Assembly (NCBI GenBank): GCA_047612485.1
Contig: JBLGAT010000002.1
Coordinates: 1 to 64,000 of the forward strand
Source: Sediminicola sp047612485
GTDB lineage: Bacteria > Bacteroidota > Bacteroidia > Flavobacteriales > Flavobacteriaceae
Direction of reading: 5' to 3'
Length of the DNA stretch: 64,000 nt
Both the position numbers and the translations under genes were made by a program. Positions 24,073 to 32,822 of the stretch are shown here, in pieces; the stretch's first letter is position 1; each line of letters starts with the position of its first letter. The notes beneath the pieces were generated by a model. The model searched no databases. It was not told the DNA's origin and saw only the letters and a list, made by a program, of their open reading frames with translations.

Positions 24073-25533
24073 CTAAACAGGTCTTCCCTCTAGGGTATGT
24101 TTGTTTCGTATTTTGGTCCCTTCCAATTTCACTTGTGCAGAATTTTTAAACTTCCATAGAGTGTCACTGGCATGAGTTCTTGTACTCTGCAGATCTATTA
24201 CCGGCTTGGGATAATATGTTCCCAATTCAAAGTTTAAGAACTGTTGTTCCATAAGTGGGATATTCCAAGGTTCGTGAAGATATTGTTTTGGAAGGTTGGC
24301 TAGTTCCGGCACCCACTTTTTTATAAAAACACCCTCAGGATCATGTTCTATCCCATTTTTAACCGGGTTGTATATCCTTATGGTATTTATTCCGGTTTCC
24401 CCGGCTTGCATATTTAGTTGTGGAAAATGTATACCGGGTTCAAAATCTAAAAAGTGTTGGGCCAAGTGTTCCGTGCAATCTTGCCAAGGTTGCCATAGGA
24501 GATGGGTGAAAAAGGAGGCTAATAGGGCCCTAAGTCGAAAATTGACAAATCCGGTCTCCACCAAACAACGCATGGCGGCATCGACCATGGGTACCCCTGT
24601 TTGCCCTTCCCTCCATGCTTTTTGTAAATCTGGTCGAATTGGTTTTACTAACTGATGGTATCCAGAATTAATACTAACAAATTCCATGCTCCCCTCCATT
24701 TCAAATTTTTGGATGAAGTGTGCCTGCCAACGGAGACGGGATAAAAAGGCATTTAATGTTCTTTTGTCCCTAACGGTCTTTTTATGGTTCGCGGCGAATT
24801 GACAAATTTGGCGGACGGATAGATTCCCCCAAGCCAGATAGGGAGAAAGCCTACTGCTGTGTTTTCTGGAGGAGTATGGTTTTGAGTAATGGGTGTTATA
24901 CCCCTCTATGCGTTGATCTATAAAGGATCGTAAATATTTAACACCTTGAGTAGTGCCCCCTTTTTGAATTTGGGGATAATGGGCAGTTTTAAGTTCGGGA
25001 ATATGAAAGTGTGGATAAAAAATGGATTTAAGCTCTTCCATCGAATAAAAACACCCCAAATCCAATCTGGGATTTACAATCTTTTGGTTCATAAAGCTTA
25101 CCCAATTCTTTTGCCAGTCTGTACGATTTTTTCGACCTCTTAATACTCCATTTTGAATGCTTTCCTGCCAGTTGACATTATGCTTATTACACCATTGGGC
25201 AATCTTTTTGTCGCGCTCATAGGTTATTTGCATTCCCGTTTCTTGATGTGAAAACATATGGGTGATTTTTTCCACGCCTTGCAATTTCTTCAATACCTCA
25301 GGGATATTTTCAGAAACGGTCAGTACTTGGGTATTGTATGCTCCCAATTGATCATTGATGTCAACCAGACTTTGCTTTATAAAGTCAATATGCATTTCGC
25401 TATAATGGGGGTCTTTTGTCCAAAGGGGCTCAAAACTATAGAGCAATACTATTTTTTGATTCTTAGCAATGGCATTAGTCAGAGGCTCATGGTCCATAAG
25501 CCTGATGTCCCTTTTAAACCATACAACGACCAT
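24073..25533 (-). CDS. Photolyase/cryptochrome-family flavoprotein, atypical
   Basis: 486 aa. An N-terminal photolyase alpha/beta domain (VVWFKRDIRLMDHEPL) and a C-terminal FAD-binding helical domain (about 215-470) are clear. In class I CPD photolyases the FAD/lesion site reads NWQW-A-GTG-D; here the segment is FPQLNMQAGETGINTIRIYNP, so the Trp of the lesion pocket is replaced. This places it in a divergent bacterial cryptochrome/photolyase branch whose substrate is uncertain. Its ATG overlaps the stop of the phrB gene (TAATG), so the two are made together. Likely light-dependent DNA repair or photoreception. Confidence 0.9.
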   Translation of the reverse strand: MVVVWFKRDIRLMDHEPLTNAIAKNQKIVLLYSFEPLWTKDPHYSEMHIDFIKQSLVDINDQLGAYNTQVLTVSENIPEVLKKLQGVEKITHMFSHQETGMQITYERDKKIAQWCNKHNVNWQESIQNGVLRGRKNRTDWQKNWVSFMNQKIVNPRLDLGCFYSMEELKSIFYPHFHIPELKTAHYPQIQKGGTTQGVKYLRSFIDQRIEGYNTHYSKPYSSRKHSSRLSPYLAWGNLSVRQICQFAANHKKTVRDKRTLNAFLSRLRWQAHFIQKFEMEGSMEFVSINSGYHQLVKPIRPDLQKAWREGQTGVPMVDAAMRCLVETGFVNFRLRALLASFFTHLLWQPWQDCTEHLAQHFLDFEPGIHFPQLNMQAGETGINTIRIYNPVKNGIEHDPEGVFIKKWVPELANLPKQYLHEPWNIPLMEQQFLNFELGTYYPKPVIDLQSTRTHASDTLWKFKNSAQVKLEGTKIRNKHTLEGRPV

Positions 25534-26843
25534 TATGCTAAAGCTTCCTTATAAGTGCTCAAACAGCGTTCCCTCGCTTCTTTGTGATCTACCATCATAT
25601 CGGGATAGGCGCTCTTATCTAGTTCCGGTACCCATTTGCGGATGTATACCTTTTGTTTGTCAAACTTGTCTATTTGGGTCATGGGATTAAAGATTCTGAA
25701 ATAAGGGGCCGCATCAACCCCACTGCCTGCTGCCCACTGCCAGTTCCCCACATTACTGCTCATTTCGTAATCCATGAGCTTTTCAGCAAAATAAGCCTCT
25801 CCCCATCGCCAATCGATTAGTAAATGCTTGCATAAAAAACTGGCTACCAACATCCGCACCCTGTTGTGCATATAGCCTGTGGCATTGAGTTCCCGCATCC
25901 CGGCATCGACAAGGGCATACCCTGTTTGTCCATTTTTCCATTTCTCAAAATCCTCCTCATTGTTTCGCCAAGGAATCCGGTCGTACTTTGATTTAAATGC
26001 ATTGGTGATGGTTTTGGGAAAATGCCATAAGATCTGCATAAAAAATTCCCGCCATATTAATTCACTCCAGAATACTTCATTTTTTTCCGAGATAGCCTTT
26101 TTCATCATTTTTCGGATAGATACAGTTCCAAATCGTAAATGGGGACCAAGTCTAGAGGTTCCATTTTCGATTGCCGGATAGTTTCGGGTATCCTCATAAT
26201 TTTCTATAAGTGTGGGCGTAACAACGTATTCATTTACCTTAATGTCCGATGATTTGAATCCGATGTCCGATAGGGAAAGGTTTGGAAGCCTGCTATGTTG
26301 TATTAGATTAGGAAGGTATTGGCTGGTATAGTGAATGGTAAGGTGCTCCTTTTCCGAAAAGCCCTCTTTCCATTTTCGTTTATAGGGAGTGTAGACCACG
26401 TAGGGGTTGCCATCGTCTTTGACCACTTCGTCTTTTTCAAAAATGACCTGGTCTTTATAGGTGTGGAAAGGAATACCTTCTGCCTCCAAAAGATGTTCAA
26501 TGGCGGCATCCCTTTCCAGAGCATAAGGTTCATAGTCCTTGTTGGTAAATACTTCTGAGATTTCATGTTCTTTTAGAAGGTTCTTGAATACTTCTAAAGG
26601 CTTTCCCTTATAAATTGCAATAGAGCTCTCATAGTTATCCTGAAGTTCTGTTCGCATTTGTTGCAAGGTATCATGAATAAAGGTGACTCGAGGATCGTTG
26701 TCGGGGAGCTTTTCTAAAACTTCACTATCAAATATAAAAATGAGCATTACAGGATGCTCACCTTTCAGGGCTGCCAAAAAGCCTACATTATCATCCAATC
26801 GCAAATCTCTCCTAAACCAAAAAATGGAAACTTTTTTATTCAT
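25533..26843 (-). CDS. phrB: Deoxyribodipyrimidine photolyase (class I CPD type)
   Basis: 436 aa. It starts VSIFWFRRDLRLDDNVGF (antenna domain) and contains TSRLGPHLRFGTVSIR, WREFFMQILW, and the classic GNWQWAAGSGVDAAPYFRIFNP at about residues 365-386. The last motif includes the Trp and Asn used for cyclobutane dimer and FAD binding. It repairs UV-induced pyrimidine dimers with blue light. It lies in a cluster with SDR and SRPBCC genes upstream and an atypical photolyase downstream. Confidence 0.96.
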   Translation of the reverse strand: MNKKVSIFWFRRDLRLDDNVGFLAALKGEHPVMLIFIFDSEVLEKLPDNDPRVTFIHDTLQQMRTELQDNYESSIAIYKGKPLEVFKNLLKEHEISEVFTNKDYEPYALERDAAIEHLLEAEGIPFHTYKDQVIFEKDEVVKDDGNPYVVYTPYKRKWKEGFSEKEHLTIHYTSQYLPNLIQHSRLPNLSLSDIGFKSSDIKVNEYVVTPTLIENYEDTRNYPAIENGTSRLGPHLRFGTVSIRKMMKKAISEKNEVFWSELIWREFFMQILWHFPKTITNAFKSKYDRIPWRNNEEDFEKWKNGQTGYALVDAGMRELNATGYMHNRVRMLVASFLCKHLLIDWRWGEAYFAEKLMDYEMSSNVGNWQWAAGSGVDAAPYFRIFNPMTQIDKFDKQKVYIRKWVPELDKSAYPDMMVDHKEARERCLSTYKEALA

Positions 26844-26858
26844 GCGTATTTTAATTTT

Positions 26859-27551
26859 CTAATTCACATTCAAGGTAGAAAGACCTCCATCGACACCAAT
26901 GATCTGTCCGGTCATCCAAGTGCTTTGATCGCTTAATAAAAATACGGCAATGTTGGCAATATCCTCAGGTGTCCCCACTCTTTTCAATGGGTGTCTGTCT
27001 GCCATGGCTTCCCTTTTCTTATCATTGTTCAGCAATCTGGAGGACAAGGGGGTGTCGACCAATGATGGTGCCACCACGTTCACTCGTACTTTTGGCGCAT
27101 ATTCTGCGGCAAGGGATTTCGCAAAACCTTCTATGGCCCCTTTTGAGGCTGAGACACTAGTGTGGAAGGGCATACCACTGGTGACCGCAACGGTACTGAA
27201 AAAAACCATGCTGGCATTGTCGGTCATTTTTGGCATGATCGTTTTTAGTACTCTAACAAGACTAAAAAAGTTCAATTGCATGTCCTGTTCAAAGGTATCC
27301 AACCCCATCATTTTAAATGGTTTTAAATTGATACTTCCTGGACAAAATACAAAACCATGGATTTCATCGGGTAATTTACTAGTATCCAAATCGTCTTTTG
27401 TTGCATCAAACGGGATATGATTTACGTCCAAGTTATCCAAACCTTCATTGCTTCGGGAAGCAATGAATATATTATGGTCCGACACTAGTAGGGTGACAAT
27501 GGCATGGCCTATTCCATGGGATCCTCCTATTAATAGTATGTTCTTTTTCAT
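26859..27551 (-). CDS. SDR-family oxidoreductase
   Basis: 230 aa classical short-chain dehydrogenase. GGSHGIGHAI (residues 8-17) binds NAD(P); the Ser of VAVTSG, Tyr position occupied by His/Thr-containing MPFHTSVSASKGA, and the Lys of SASKG form the active site. The usual YxxxK reads HTSVSASK here, so the canonical Tyr is not in place (Ser or Thr may substitute), and activity should be treated as uncertain. It is co-directional with SRPBCC upstream and photolyase genes downstream, a grouping seen repeatedly in Flavobacteriia. Confidence 0.9.
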   Translation of the reverse strand: MKKNILLIGGSHGIGHAIVTLLVSDHNIFIASRSNEGLDNLDVNHIPFDATKDDLDTSKLPDEIHGFVFCPGSINLKPFKMMGLDTFEQDMQLNFFSLVRVLKTIMPKMTDNASMVFFSTVAVTSGMPFHTSVSASKGAIEGFAKSLAAEYAPKVRVNVVAPSLVDTPLSSRLLNNDKKREAMADRHPLKRVGTPEDIANIAVFLLSDQSTWMTGQIIGVDGGLSTLNVN

Positions 27552-27590
27552 GTGTTTTAATTTTTCTTAGTTGTATTTTAAATGTGTTTC

Positions 27591-28088
27591 TTAAAATGAA
27601 TCAAATAGCAACTCATTGGGCATGTTCTTCATGGAACCAAATAGAGTGGTCAATTTTTCTTCCCTGAATTTGAAAATTTGCTCCAATTGCTTTTTTACGA
27701 TGATGGGGTGTGCCAATTGTCCTAAAATTCCAAAGGGAATCTTGTAGTCAATGATATCTTCCATGACAACACCACCATCAATTGCCCTAATAAAATGTTT
27801 ATGGTGCCATAGGGCATAGGGACCAAACAACTGCACATCAACAAAATAATGCCCTTTTTCTACTTGGGTTATTTCGGACACCCATTTTGTGGTAAATCCA
27901 GGAAATGGTGAAACTTTGTATTGTATGATCTGACCAGCGAACATGGGTTTGTCGTCCCCGGATAGAATATGGAAACCCATATGTTCGGGGGTGATGGCCT
28001 TTAAATTCTTAGGTTGGGATAAAAAGTCCCATGCTTCTTCCTGCGATATGGGTAATGCCTGTTTGGAGCGTAGTTGGTACAATCTCAT
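27591..28088 (-). CDS. SRPBCC-fold protein
   Basis: 165 aa. The helix-grip fold is suggested by EEAWDFLSQPKNLKAITPEHMGF (entry helices), alternating beta strands through FVDVQLFGPYALWHHKHF, and a long C-terminal helix (IIVKKQLEQIFKFREEKL). Homologues often sit beside SDR and photolyase genes; the ligand is unknown. It is the first gene of the photolyase cluster, and repeated operator-like boxes lie immediately upstream (28088-28154). Confidence 0.88.
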   Translation of the reverse strand: MRLYQLRSKQALPISQEEAWDFLSQPKNLKAITPEHMGFHILSGDDKPMFAGQIIQYKVSPFPGFTTKWVSEITQVEKGHYFVDVQLFGPYALWHHKHFIRAIDGGVVMEDIIDYKIPFGILGQLAHPIIVKKQLEQIFKFREEKLTTLFGSMKNMPNELLFDSF

Positions 28089-28154
28089 TGTTTAGGTTTG
28101 TCCAAAGATAGAAATATTTTTGTCTAAAATATAATTACAAAAGTTAAACAAAAT
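28088..28154 (-). promoter_or_regulatory. Promoter/operator region of photolyase cluster
   Basis: On the - strand TATCTTTG (28110-28103) is a -7 element for the cluster. Around it are repeated boxes on the + strand: TTGTTTAGG (28088), TTTGTCCAAAG (28097), TTTGTCTAAA (about 28119) and the inverted GTTAAACAAAA (28143). The spacing and similarity suggest a regulator-binding array, perhaps for a light-responsive MerR-type (LitR/CarH) repressor acting from elsewhere; that assignment is inference. Confidence 0.5.
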
Positions 28155-28282
28155 TAAAATATCAAGAATATGGCTCTGAAATTATGGCTTCCTTTTTTAG
28201 GTTATCGACATATTGAAGGCGATCAGCTTAAATTATATTATTGATGCCTCTAATTTTGTACATTTCCATAAGCGCAACAGGT

Positions 28283-29410
28283 ATGAAAACAATTATTTTA
28301 AATTTTTACTTATTACTATTTGCCAGCCTGGGCCTTGCACAGGAAAATATCATGGAGTTGGGGATGCTGCCCGAAGCCGTCTTTGAGACTTCCGGATTAA
28401 TTTATTACAATAATAAAATTATCACCCACAATGATTCTGGCAATACTGCCCAGCTTTTTGAATTAGATACTACCTCTTTGCAGATAACTCGGACCATCTC
28501 CATATCCAATGCGGTTAATATTGATTGGGAAGATATAGCGCAGGATGACACCTATATTTATATTGGAGAAATTGGCAACAATAATGGTAGCCGGCGAGAT
28601 TTAGCTGTCTATAGGATATTAAAAGCGGATTACGACAAATCGGATTCCGTTACGGCCGAGAAAATCGAATTTTCTTTTGAAGGGCAGACTGACTTTACGC
28701 CCCATCCCAATAGTGATTGGGATGCGGAAGCCCTCTTTGTTTTGAACGATGAACTCGTTATTCTAACCAAACAGTGGCAGAGTAATGGTACCATAGCGTA
28801 TGGGATTCCTAAAATCCCAGGCACGTATATTGCATCCAAAATTGGTGAATATCCTGTTAATGGTTTGGTGACGGGGGCTAGTTTTAATCCAAATACCCAA
28901 ATCCTTTATCTGGCAGGTTACTCAAAATTTTTACTCCCCTTTGTTGTTAGGGTCGACAATTTGGAACCAGGGGACATATTTTCTGGGACCACTGTAAAAA
29001 AGGAATTAAACCTAGGTTTTTTGCAGGTGGAAGGAATTACCAACATAAATGAAAACCACTATTATTTTTCTTCTGAAAGGTTTACCAATAACAGTCCCAT
29101 GATCACATCTGAATCCAGACTCTTTTCATTTGATACAACAGATAAGCCGGTAGAAGAACCTCTACCGACAGAAAATAAACAAGGTCTTCTAATTTATAAG
29201 CGTTTTGGCGCCAGTGAGCTAGAATATGAGATCCAGGGTCAAATTCTGGGAAGAGCTATTTTTGATAATAACGGGCGACAGATAAAATATGTTTTGGGAA
29301 AGGACATAGGAGAAAACACCGTCAACTTGGCAACCTTAAATTCTGCAATCTACTACCTTACATTTTATACGGACAATGGGATAGTTTCTGCCCCATTTTG
29401 GATGAATTAG
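28283..29410 (+). CDS. Secreted beta-propeller-like protein, possible T9SS substrate
   Basis: 375 aa from ATG 28283, with a signal peptide MKTIILNFYLLLFASLGLAQ. The mature protein reads like a six- or seven-bladed propeller (repeats with THNDSGNTAQLFELD, DWEDIAQDDTYIYIGEIGNN, DWDAEALFVLNDELVILTK). The last 70 residues (YKRFGASELEYEIQGQILGRA... ending SAPFWMN) look like a type IX secretion C-terminal sorting domain, with a beta fold and a hydrophobic finish, though the match is weak. The start 14 codons upstream is not needed. Function unknown. Confidence 0.8.
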   Translation: MKTIILNFYLLLFASLGLAQENIMELGMLPEAVFETSGLIYYNNKIITHNDSGNTAQLFELDTTSLQITRTISISNAVNIDWEDIAQDDTYIYIGEIGNNNGSRRDLAVYRILKADYDKSDSVTAEKIEFSFEGQTDFTPHPNSDWDAEALFVLNDELVILTKQWQSNGTIAYGIPKIPGTYIASKIGEYPVNGLVTGASFNPNTQILYLAGYSKFLLPFVVRVDNLEPGDIFSGTTVKKELNLGFLQVEGITNINENHYYFSSERFTNNSPMITSESRLFSFDTTDKPVEEPLPTENKQGLLIYKRFGASELEYEIQGQILGRAIFDNNGRQIKYVLGKDIGENTVNLATLNSAIYYLTFYTDNGIVSAPFWMN

Positions 29411-29502
29411 CAACATTTACAGTTCAAATTATTTAAGGAATTCTTAACAAAGGGACCATTGCATTATAAGTAGTTTTGTAGAAACGTATAAATCATAATC
29501 AA

Positions 29503-30348
29503 ATGAAAAAATTAGTACTACTATTATTAGCTGTTGTTGCCACATATTCTGTACAGGCACAAATTGAAACTCCAGCTCCAAGTCCGGCCGCAAAAGTATG
29601 GCAGACTGTGGGGTTGACCGATGTTACTTTGGATTATTCAAGACCATCCATGAGAGGCAGAACTATTTTTGGAGATTTAGTCCCTTATGATATGCTATGG
29701 CGTACTGGTGCCAATGCCAGAACAAAAGTCACTTTCAGCAATGATGTGATGGTAGATGGGCAAACTCTTAAAGCTGGGACGTATGCTATTTTCACCAAGC
29801 CAGGAGCATCTTCTTGGGAGGTGTTTTTTTACACAGATACAGAAGGTGGTGGAACACCTGCGGAGTGGGATGAAACTAAAATAGCAGCAAAAACTGTTGC
29901 TACAGTTAATCCAATGTCCATGCCTGTTGAGACCTTTACAATGACCATTGATGATTTGACCAGCACTTCTGCTGTTTTGGGCATTCTTTGGGAAAAAGCC
30001 TATGTTGGAGTGAAATTTGAAGTTCCAACAGATGCTATGGTAATGAAGAATATCGAAAAAACTATGGCAGGTCCTGATGCAGGAGATTATTATGCCTCAG
30101 CTGTATATTTTTACAGTGAAGGAAAGGATATCGCAAAAGCCAAAACTTGGATCGATAAGGCTATGGCCATGACTGCCAAACCTGCTTTTTGGCAATTGAG
30201 ACAGCAATCTTTGATCTATGCCAAAGCTGGAGATAAAAAAGGGGCTATTGAAGCTGCTAAAAAATCTTTGGCCGGGGCAGAGGCTGCAGGTAATGCAGAT
30301 TATGTGAAAATGAATAAAGATTCCCTAAAAGAGTGGGGTGCCATGTAA
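29503..30348 (+). CDS. DUF2911 family protein, exported
   Basis: 281 aa with a signal peptide (MKKLVLLLLAVVATYSVQAQ). The first 160 residues match DUF2911: VDLTDVTLDYSRPSMRGR-like entry, then WRTGANARTKVTFS and GTYAIFTKPG. The C-terminal part (about 190-275) has alpha-helical TPR-like repeats (WIDKAMAMTAKPAFW...AGDKKGAIEAAKKSL). Function unknown; common in Bacteroidota periplasm. A TAGTTTTG element (29471-29478) precedes it and a strong terminator follows. Confidence 0.92.
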   Translation: MKKLVLLLLAVVATYSVQAQIETPAPSPAAKVWQTVGLTDVTLDYSRPSMRGRTIFGDLVPYDMLWRTGANARTKVTFSNDVMVDGQTLKAGTYAIFTKPGASSWEVFFYTDTEGGGTPAEWDETKIAAKTVATVNPMSMPVETFTMTIDDLTSTSAVLGILWEKAYVGVKFEVPTDAMVMKNIEKTMAGPDAGDYYASAVYFYSEGKDIAKAKTWIDKAMAMTAKPAFWQLRQQSLIYAKAGDKKGAIEAAKKSLAGAEAAGNADYVKMNKDSLKEWGAM

Positions 30349-30370
30349 GTAAAAATCTCTTAAGATTTCT

Positions 30371-30404
30371 AAAAACCCAACAGTTCTCTGTTGGGTTTTT
30401 TTTT
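30371..30404 (+). terminator. Rho-independent terminator
   Basis: AAAAACCCAACAG-TTCT-CTGTTGGGTTTTT forms a perfect 13-bp stem followed by further T. It ends the DUF2911 transcript and also faces galT from the other side. Confidence 0.92.
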
Positions 30405-30428
30405 ATGCCGTTTAATGTAGTTAAAACC

Positions 30429-31442
30429 CTAAACGCTTCTTAATCTTTCCGCGGCTATTTCTGCGGTTATATCACGCTGGGGCATCCCAAACATTTCATA
30501 GCCTACCATAAACTTTTTAACCGTTTCGGAACGCAAGAGGGGAGGGTAGAAGCTCATATGCATATGCCATTCCGGGTATTCCTTATCAGTTGGTGCCTGA
30601 TGGATTCCTGCAGAATAAGGGAAAGAGGTGTCGAACAAACGGTCATATTTTTGGGTTACCATTTTCATTTGTTCGGCATAATCACGTTTTTCAATGGCGG
30701 TTAATTGGACAATATGCTGTATCTGTTTTTTAGGGATGATGATAACTTCGAATGGCCATACGGCCCAAAATGGAATAAGACTAACAAAACTGCCATTTTC
30801 ATAAATGATCCGTTCTTGCAATGCCAATTCCTGTGCCACATATGCGGTCAACAAACTACTGCCATGGGTATCAAAATATTCCTTTTGTTTTTCGGTTTTC
30901 TTTAGTACTTCATTTGGGATCGACTTTTGTGCCCATATTTGCCCATGAGGATGGGGGTTGCTACAGCCCATAATGGCTCCTTTGTTCTCAAAAATCTGTA
31001 CGTGGTTGATGGCGGGATCCGCCCCAAGGGTGCTATATTCCTCCTGCCAAGTGGCAATAATTTTTTCCAACACATCTAGTTCCATATCCGCAATGGTTTC
31101 TGAATGGTTGGGAGAAAAACAGATTACTTTGCACATTCCTGTCTCACTTTCGGCAACCAAAAATCCATCTTTATAATCAAAATAGGGGCTTTCAGGTAAA
31201 AGGGCACCAAAATCATTGGTAAAGACAAAGGTGTCTTTATAATCGGGGTTCACTTCTCCGTTGATCCTTGTATTGGTTGCACATAGATAACAATTGGGAT
31301 CGTGTGCAATTCTTTTCCTTTCTGAAGTAGTCTCTTTTTTGCCCTGCCAAGGTCTGTTGGTCCTGTGTGGGGAAACCAATACCCATTCTCCCGTTAATAT
31401 ATTGTAACGTCTATGGGGTGTAGAATTAAAGTTCTCTGTCAT
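30429..31442 (-). CDS. galT: Galactose-1-phosphate uridylyltransferase
   Basis: 337 aa. The HIT-type active site CSNPHPHGQIWA (about residues 158-169) carries the nucleophilic His of the HPH motif. The N-terminus RRYNILTGEWVLVSPHR binds UDP-hexose, and two Cys (CYLCA) with a distal His could ligate zinc. It interconverts UDP-glucose and galactose-1-phosphate in the Leloir pathway. It is 11 bp downstream of galK in one operon. Confidence 0.97.
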   Translation of the reverse strand: MTENFNSTPHRRYNILTGEWVLVSPHRTNRPWQGKKETTSERKRIAHDPNCYLCATNTRINGEVNPDYKDTFVFTNDFGALLPESPYFDYKDGFLVAESETGMCKVICFSPNHSETIADMELDVLEKIIATWQEEYSTLGADPAINHVQIFENKGAIMGCSNPHPHGQIWAQKSIPNEVLKKTEKQKEYFDTHGSSLLTAYVAQELALQERIIYENGSFVSLIPFWAVWPFEVIIIPKKQIQHIVQLTAIEKRDYAEQMKMVTQKYDRLFDTSFPYSAGIHQAPTDKEYPEWHMHMSFYPPLLRSETVKKFMVGYEMFGMPQRDITAEIAAERLRSV

Positions 31443-31453
31443 TATTTTATTTT

Positions 31454-32614
31454 TTAAGAAGATAACAATTGAACACTATCGCCGATTTCCAAATGGTTGT
31501 AGATGGCCTCAATTCCTGTTTCGGTCTTATAGGCATCAATAATACCCTTGACAGCACTCTCTTCATACTTATCTTTGATCAGATTGATGGTACAGCCTCC
31601 AAAGCCTCCGCCCATCATTCTAGATCCTAGGACTCCTTCTTGTTTTTGGCCAATTTCCACCAAGAAATCCAACTCCTTGGTGCTCACTTCATACTTGGTT
31701 GACAAAGATCTATGGCCTTCCAGGAGAATGGAACCCACCTGTTCCGCATCCCCTGCCTTAAGCGCTTCGATCATTTTTAAAACACGCTTATTTTCTTGGA
31801 TCACATGAAGAGCCCTTTTGAAATTTGTCCCCGAAATAAGTTCTTTAATTTCCATCAAATCTTCTAAGGAAACTTCCCTTAATGATGTGATTGCCTTATT
31901 GGATTCCTTAAGTTGTCGCACTACCTCTTCACATGACTTCCTGCGCTGGTTATATTCTGAATCTACGGCCAGCTCATGCTTGATATTGGAATTGATCAAG
32001 ATCCAACTATATCCATTTAAATTGATTGGGATATAAGAATGACTCAAGTCTTTACAATCCAAGAACAGCGCATTGGATTTTTTGCCAAAAAGAACCGCAT
32101 ATTGGTCCATTAGGCCACAGTTTAACCCTATTTTATGTTCAGCTTGTTGAGCAATCAGGGCAATTTCTTCCCTAGGTATGTTGAAATCCAAGGTCACTGA
32201 AACGGCATAAGTAAAACCACAGCAAAGGGCAGCGGAAGAGGATAGTCCAAATCCTATGGGGATGTCCCCTCCAAAAACACAGTCCAATCCCTGTACAGGA
32301 TATTTCCTCTCCAATAAAATGTGCAAAATTGCCTCAAAATATTTTCCCCAAAAAGAATCGAAACTATTGCTCGTACCGTTAAGGGGGAGCGATATTTTTT
32401 CTGGCTCGCTTAAAAATGCCTCAATTTGGAGGTTTTGGGAATTGTTCTTTCGAAGTGCAAAGTAGATCGACTTTTCGATGGAAGCGGGCAAGACAAAGCC
32501 TAAGTTATAATCGGTATGCTCTCCTATAATATTCACCCGTCCAGGGGATTTAATGATATAGGGATTGCCGGTATAATGTTTTTTATAGTAAGCTTCTACT
32601 TTTTCTTGAGTCAT
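31454..32614 (-). CDS. galK: Galactokinase
   Basis: 386 aa GHMP kinase. The galactokinase signature GRVNIIGEHTDYN is at residues 25-37, the ATP loop GFGLSSSAAL near 128, and the GHMP C-terminal loop MMGGGFGGCTI near 340. It phosphorylates galactose at C1. A palindromic operator candidate lies 130-150 bp upstream of the start, and galT follows. The neighbouring regulator and symporter suggest control and uptake of the sugar. Confidence 0.97.
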   Translation of the reverse strand: MTQEKVEAYYKKHYTGNPYIIKSPGRVNIIGEHTDYNLGFVLPASIEKSIYFALRKNNSQNLQIEAFLSEPEKISLPLNGTSNSFDSFWGKYFEAILHILLERKYPVQGLDCVFGGDIPIGFGLSSSAALCCGFTYAVSVTLDFNIPREEIALIAQQAEHKIGLNCGLMDQYAVLFGKKSNALFLDCKDLSHSYIPINLNGYSWILINSNIKHELAVDSEYNQRRKSCEEVVRQLKESNKAITSLREVSLEDLMEIKELISGTNFKRALHVIQENKRVLKMIEALKAGDAEQVGSILLEGHRSLSTKYEVSTKELDFLVEIGQKQEGVLGSRMMGGGFGGCTINLIKDKYEESAVKGIIDAYKTETGIEAIYNHLEIGDSVQLLSS

Positions 32615-32743
32615 TTTAAATTGAAATTAATACGATCAATCCTATATTAGGCCAATTTATCAATCGGTCAGAGTGCCTTATTGATCCAGCTATCAAGGTT
32701 CCCATATTGCGTATAAGTTAAAGGCGCTAAGTCGGCTTTTTTA

Positions 32744-32764
32744 TAAATGTACAATTTACATTTA
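32744..32764. promoter_or_regulatory. Palindromic operator candidate upstream of galK
   Basis: TAAATGTA-CAATT-TACATTTA is a perfect 8-bp inverted repeat with a 5-bp centre. It lies in the gap between the NUDIX-type regulator gene and galK, where the galKT promoter must be. A related site is at 33687-33707. Confidence 0.6.
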
Positions 32765-32822
32765 ATTTATATAAAGAGCTAGCCCTTGTTCATAAAAGTT
32801 TTCATAAAATTAATGAAGGTAT

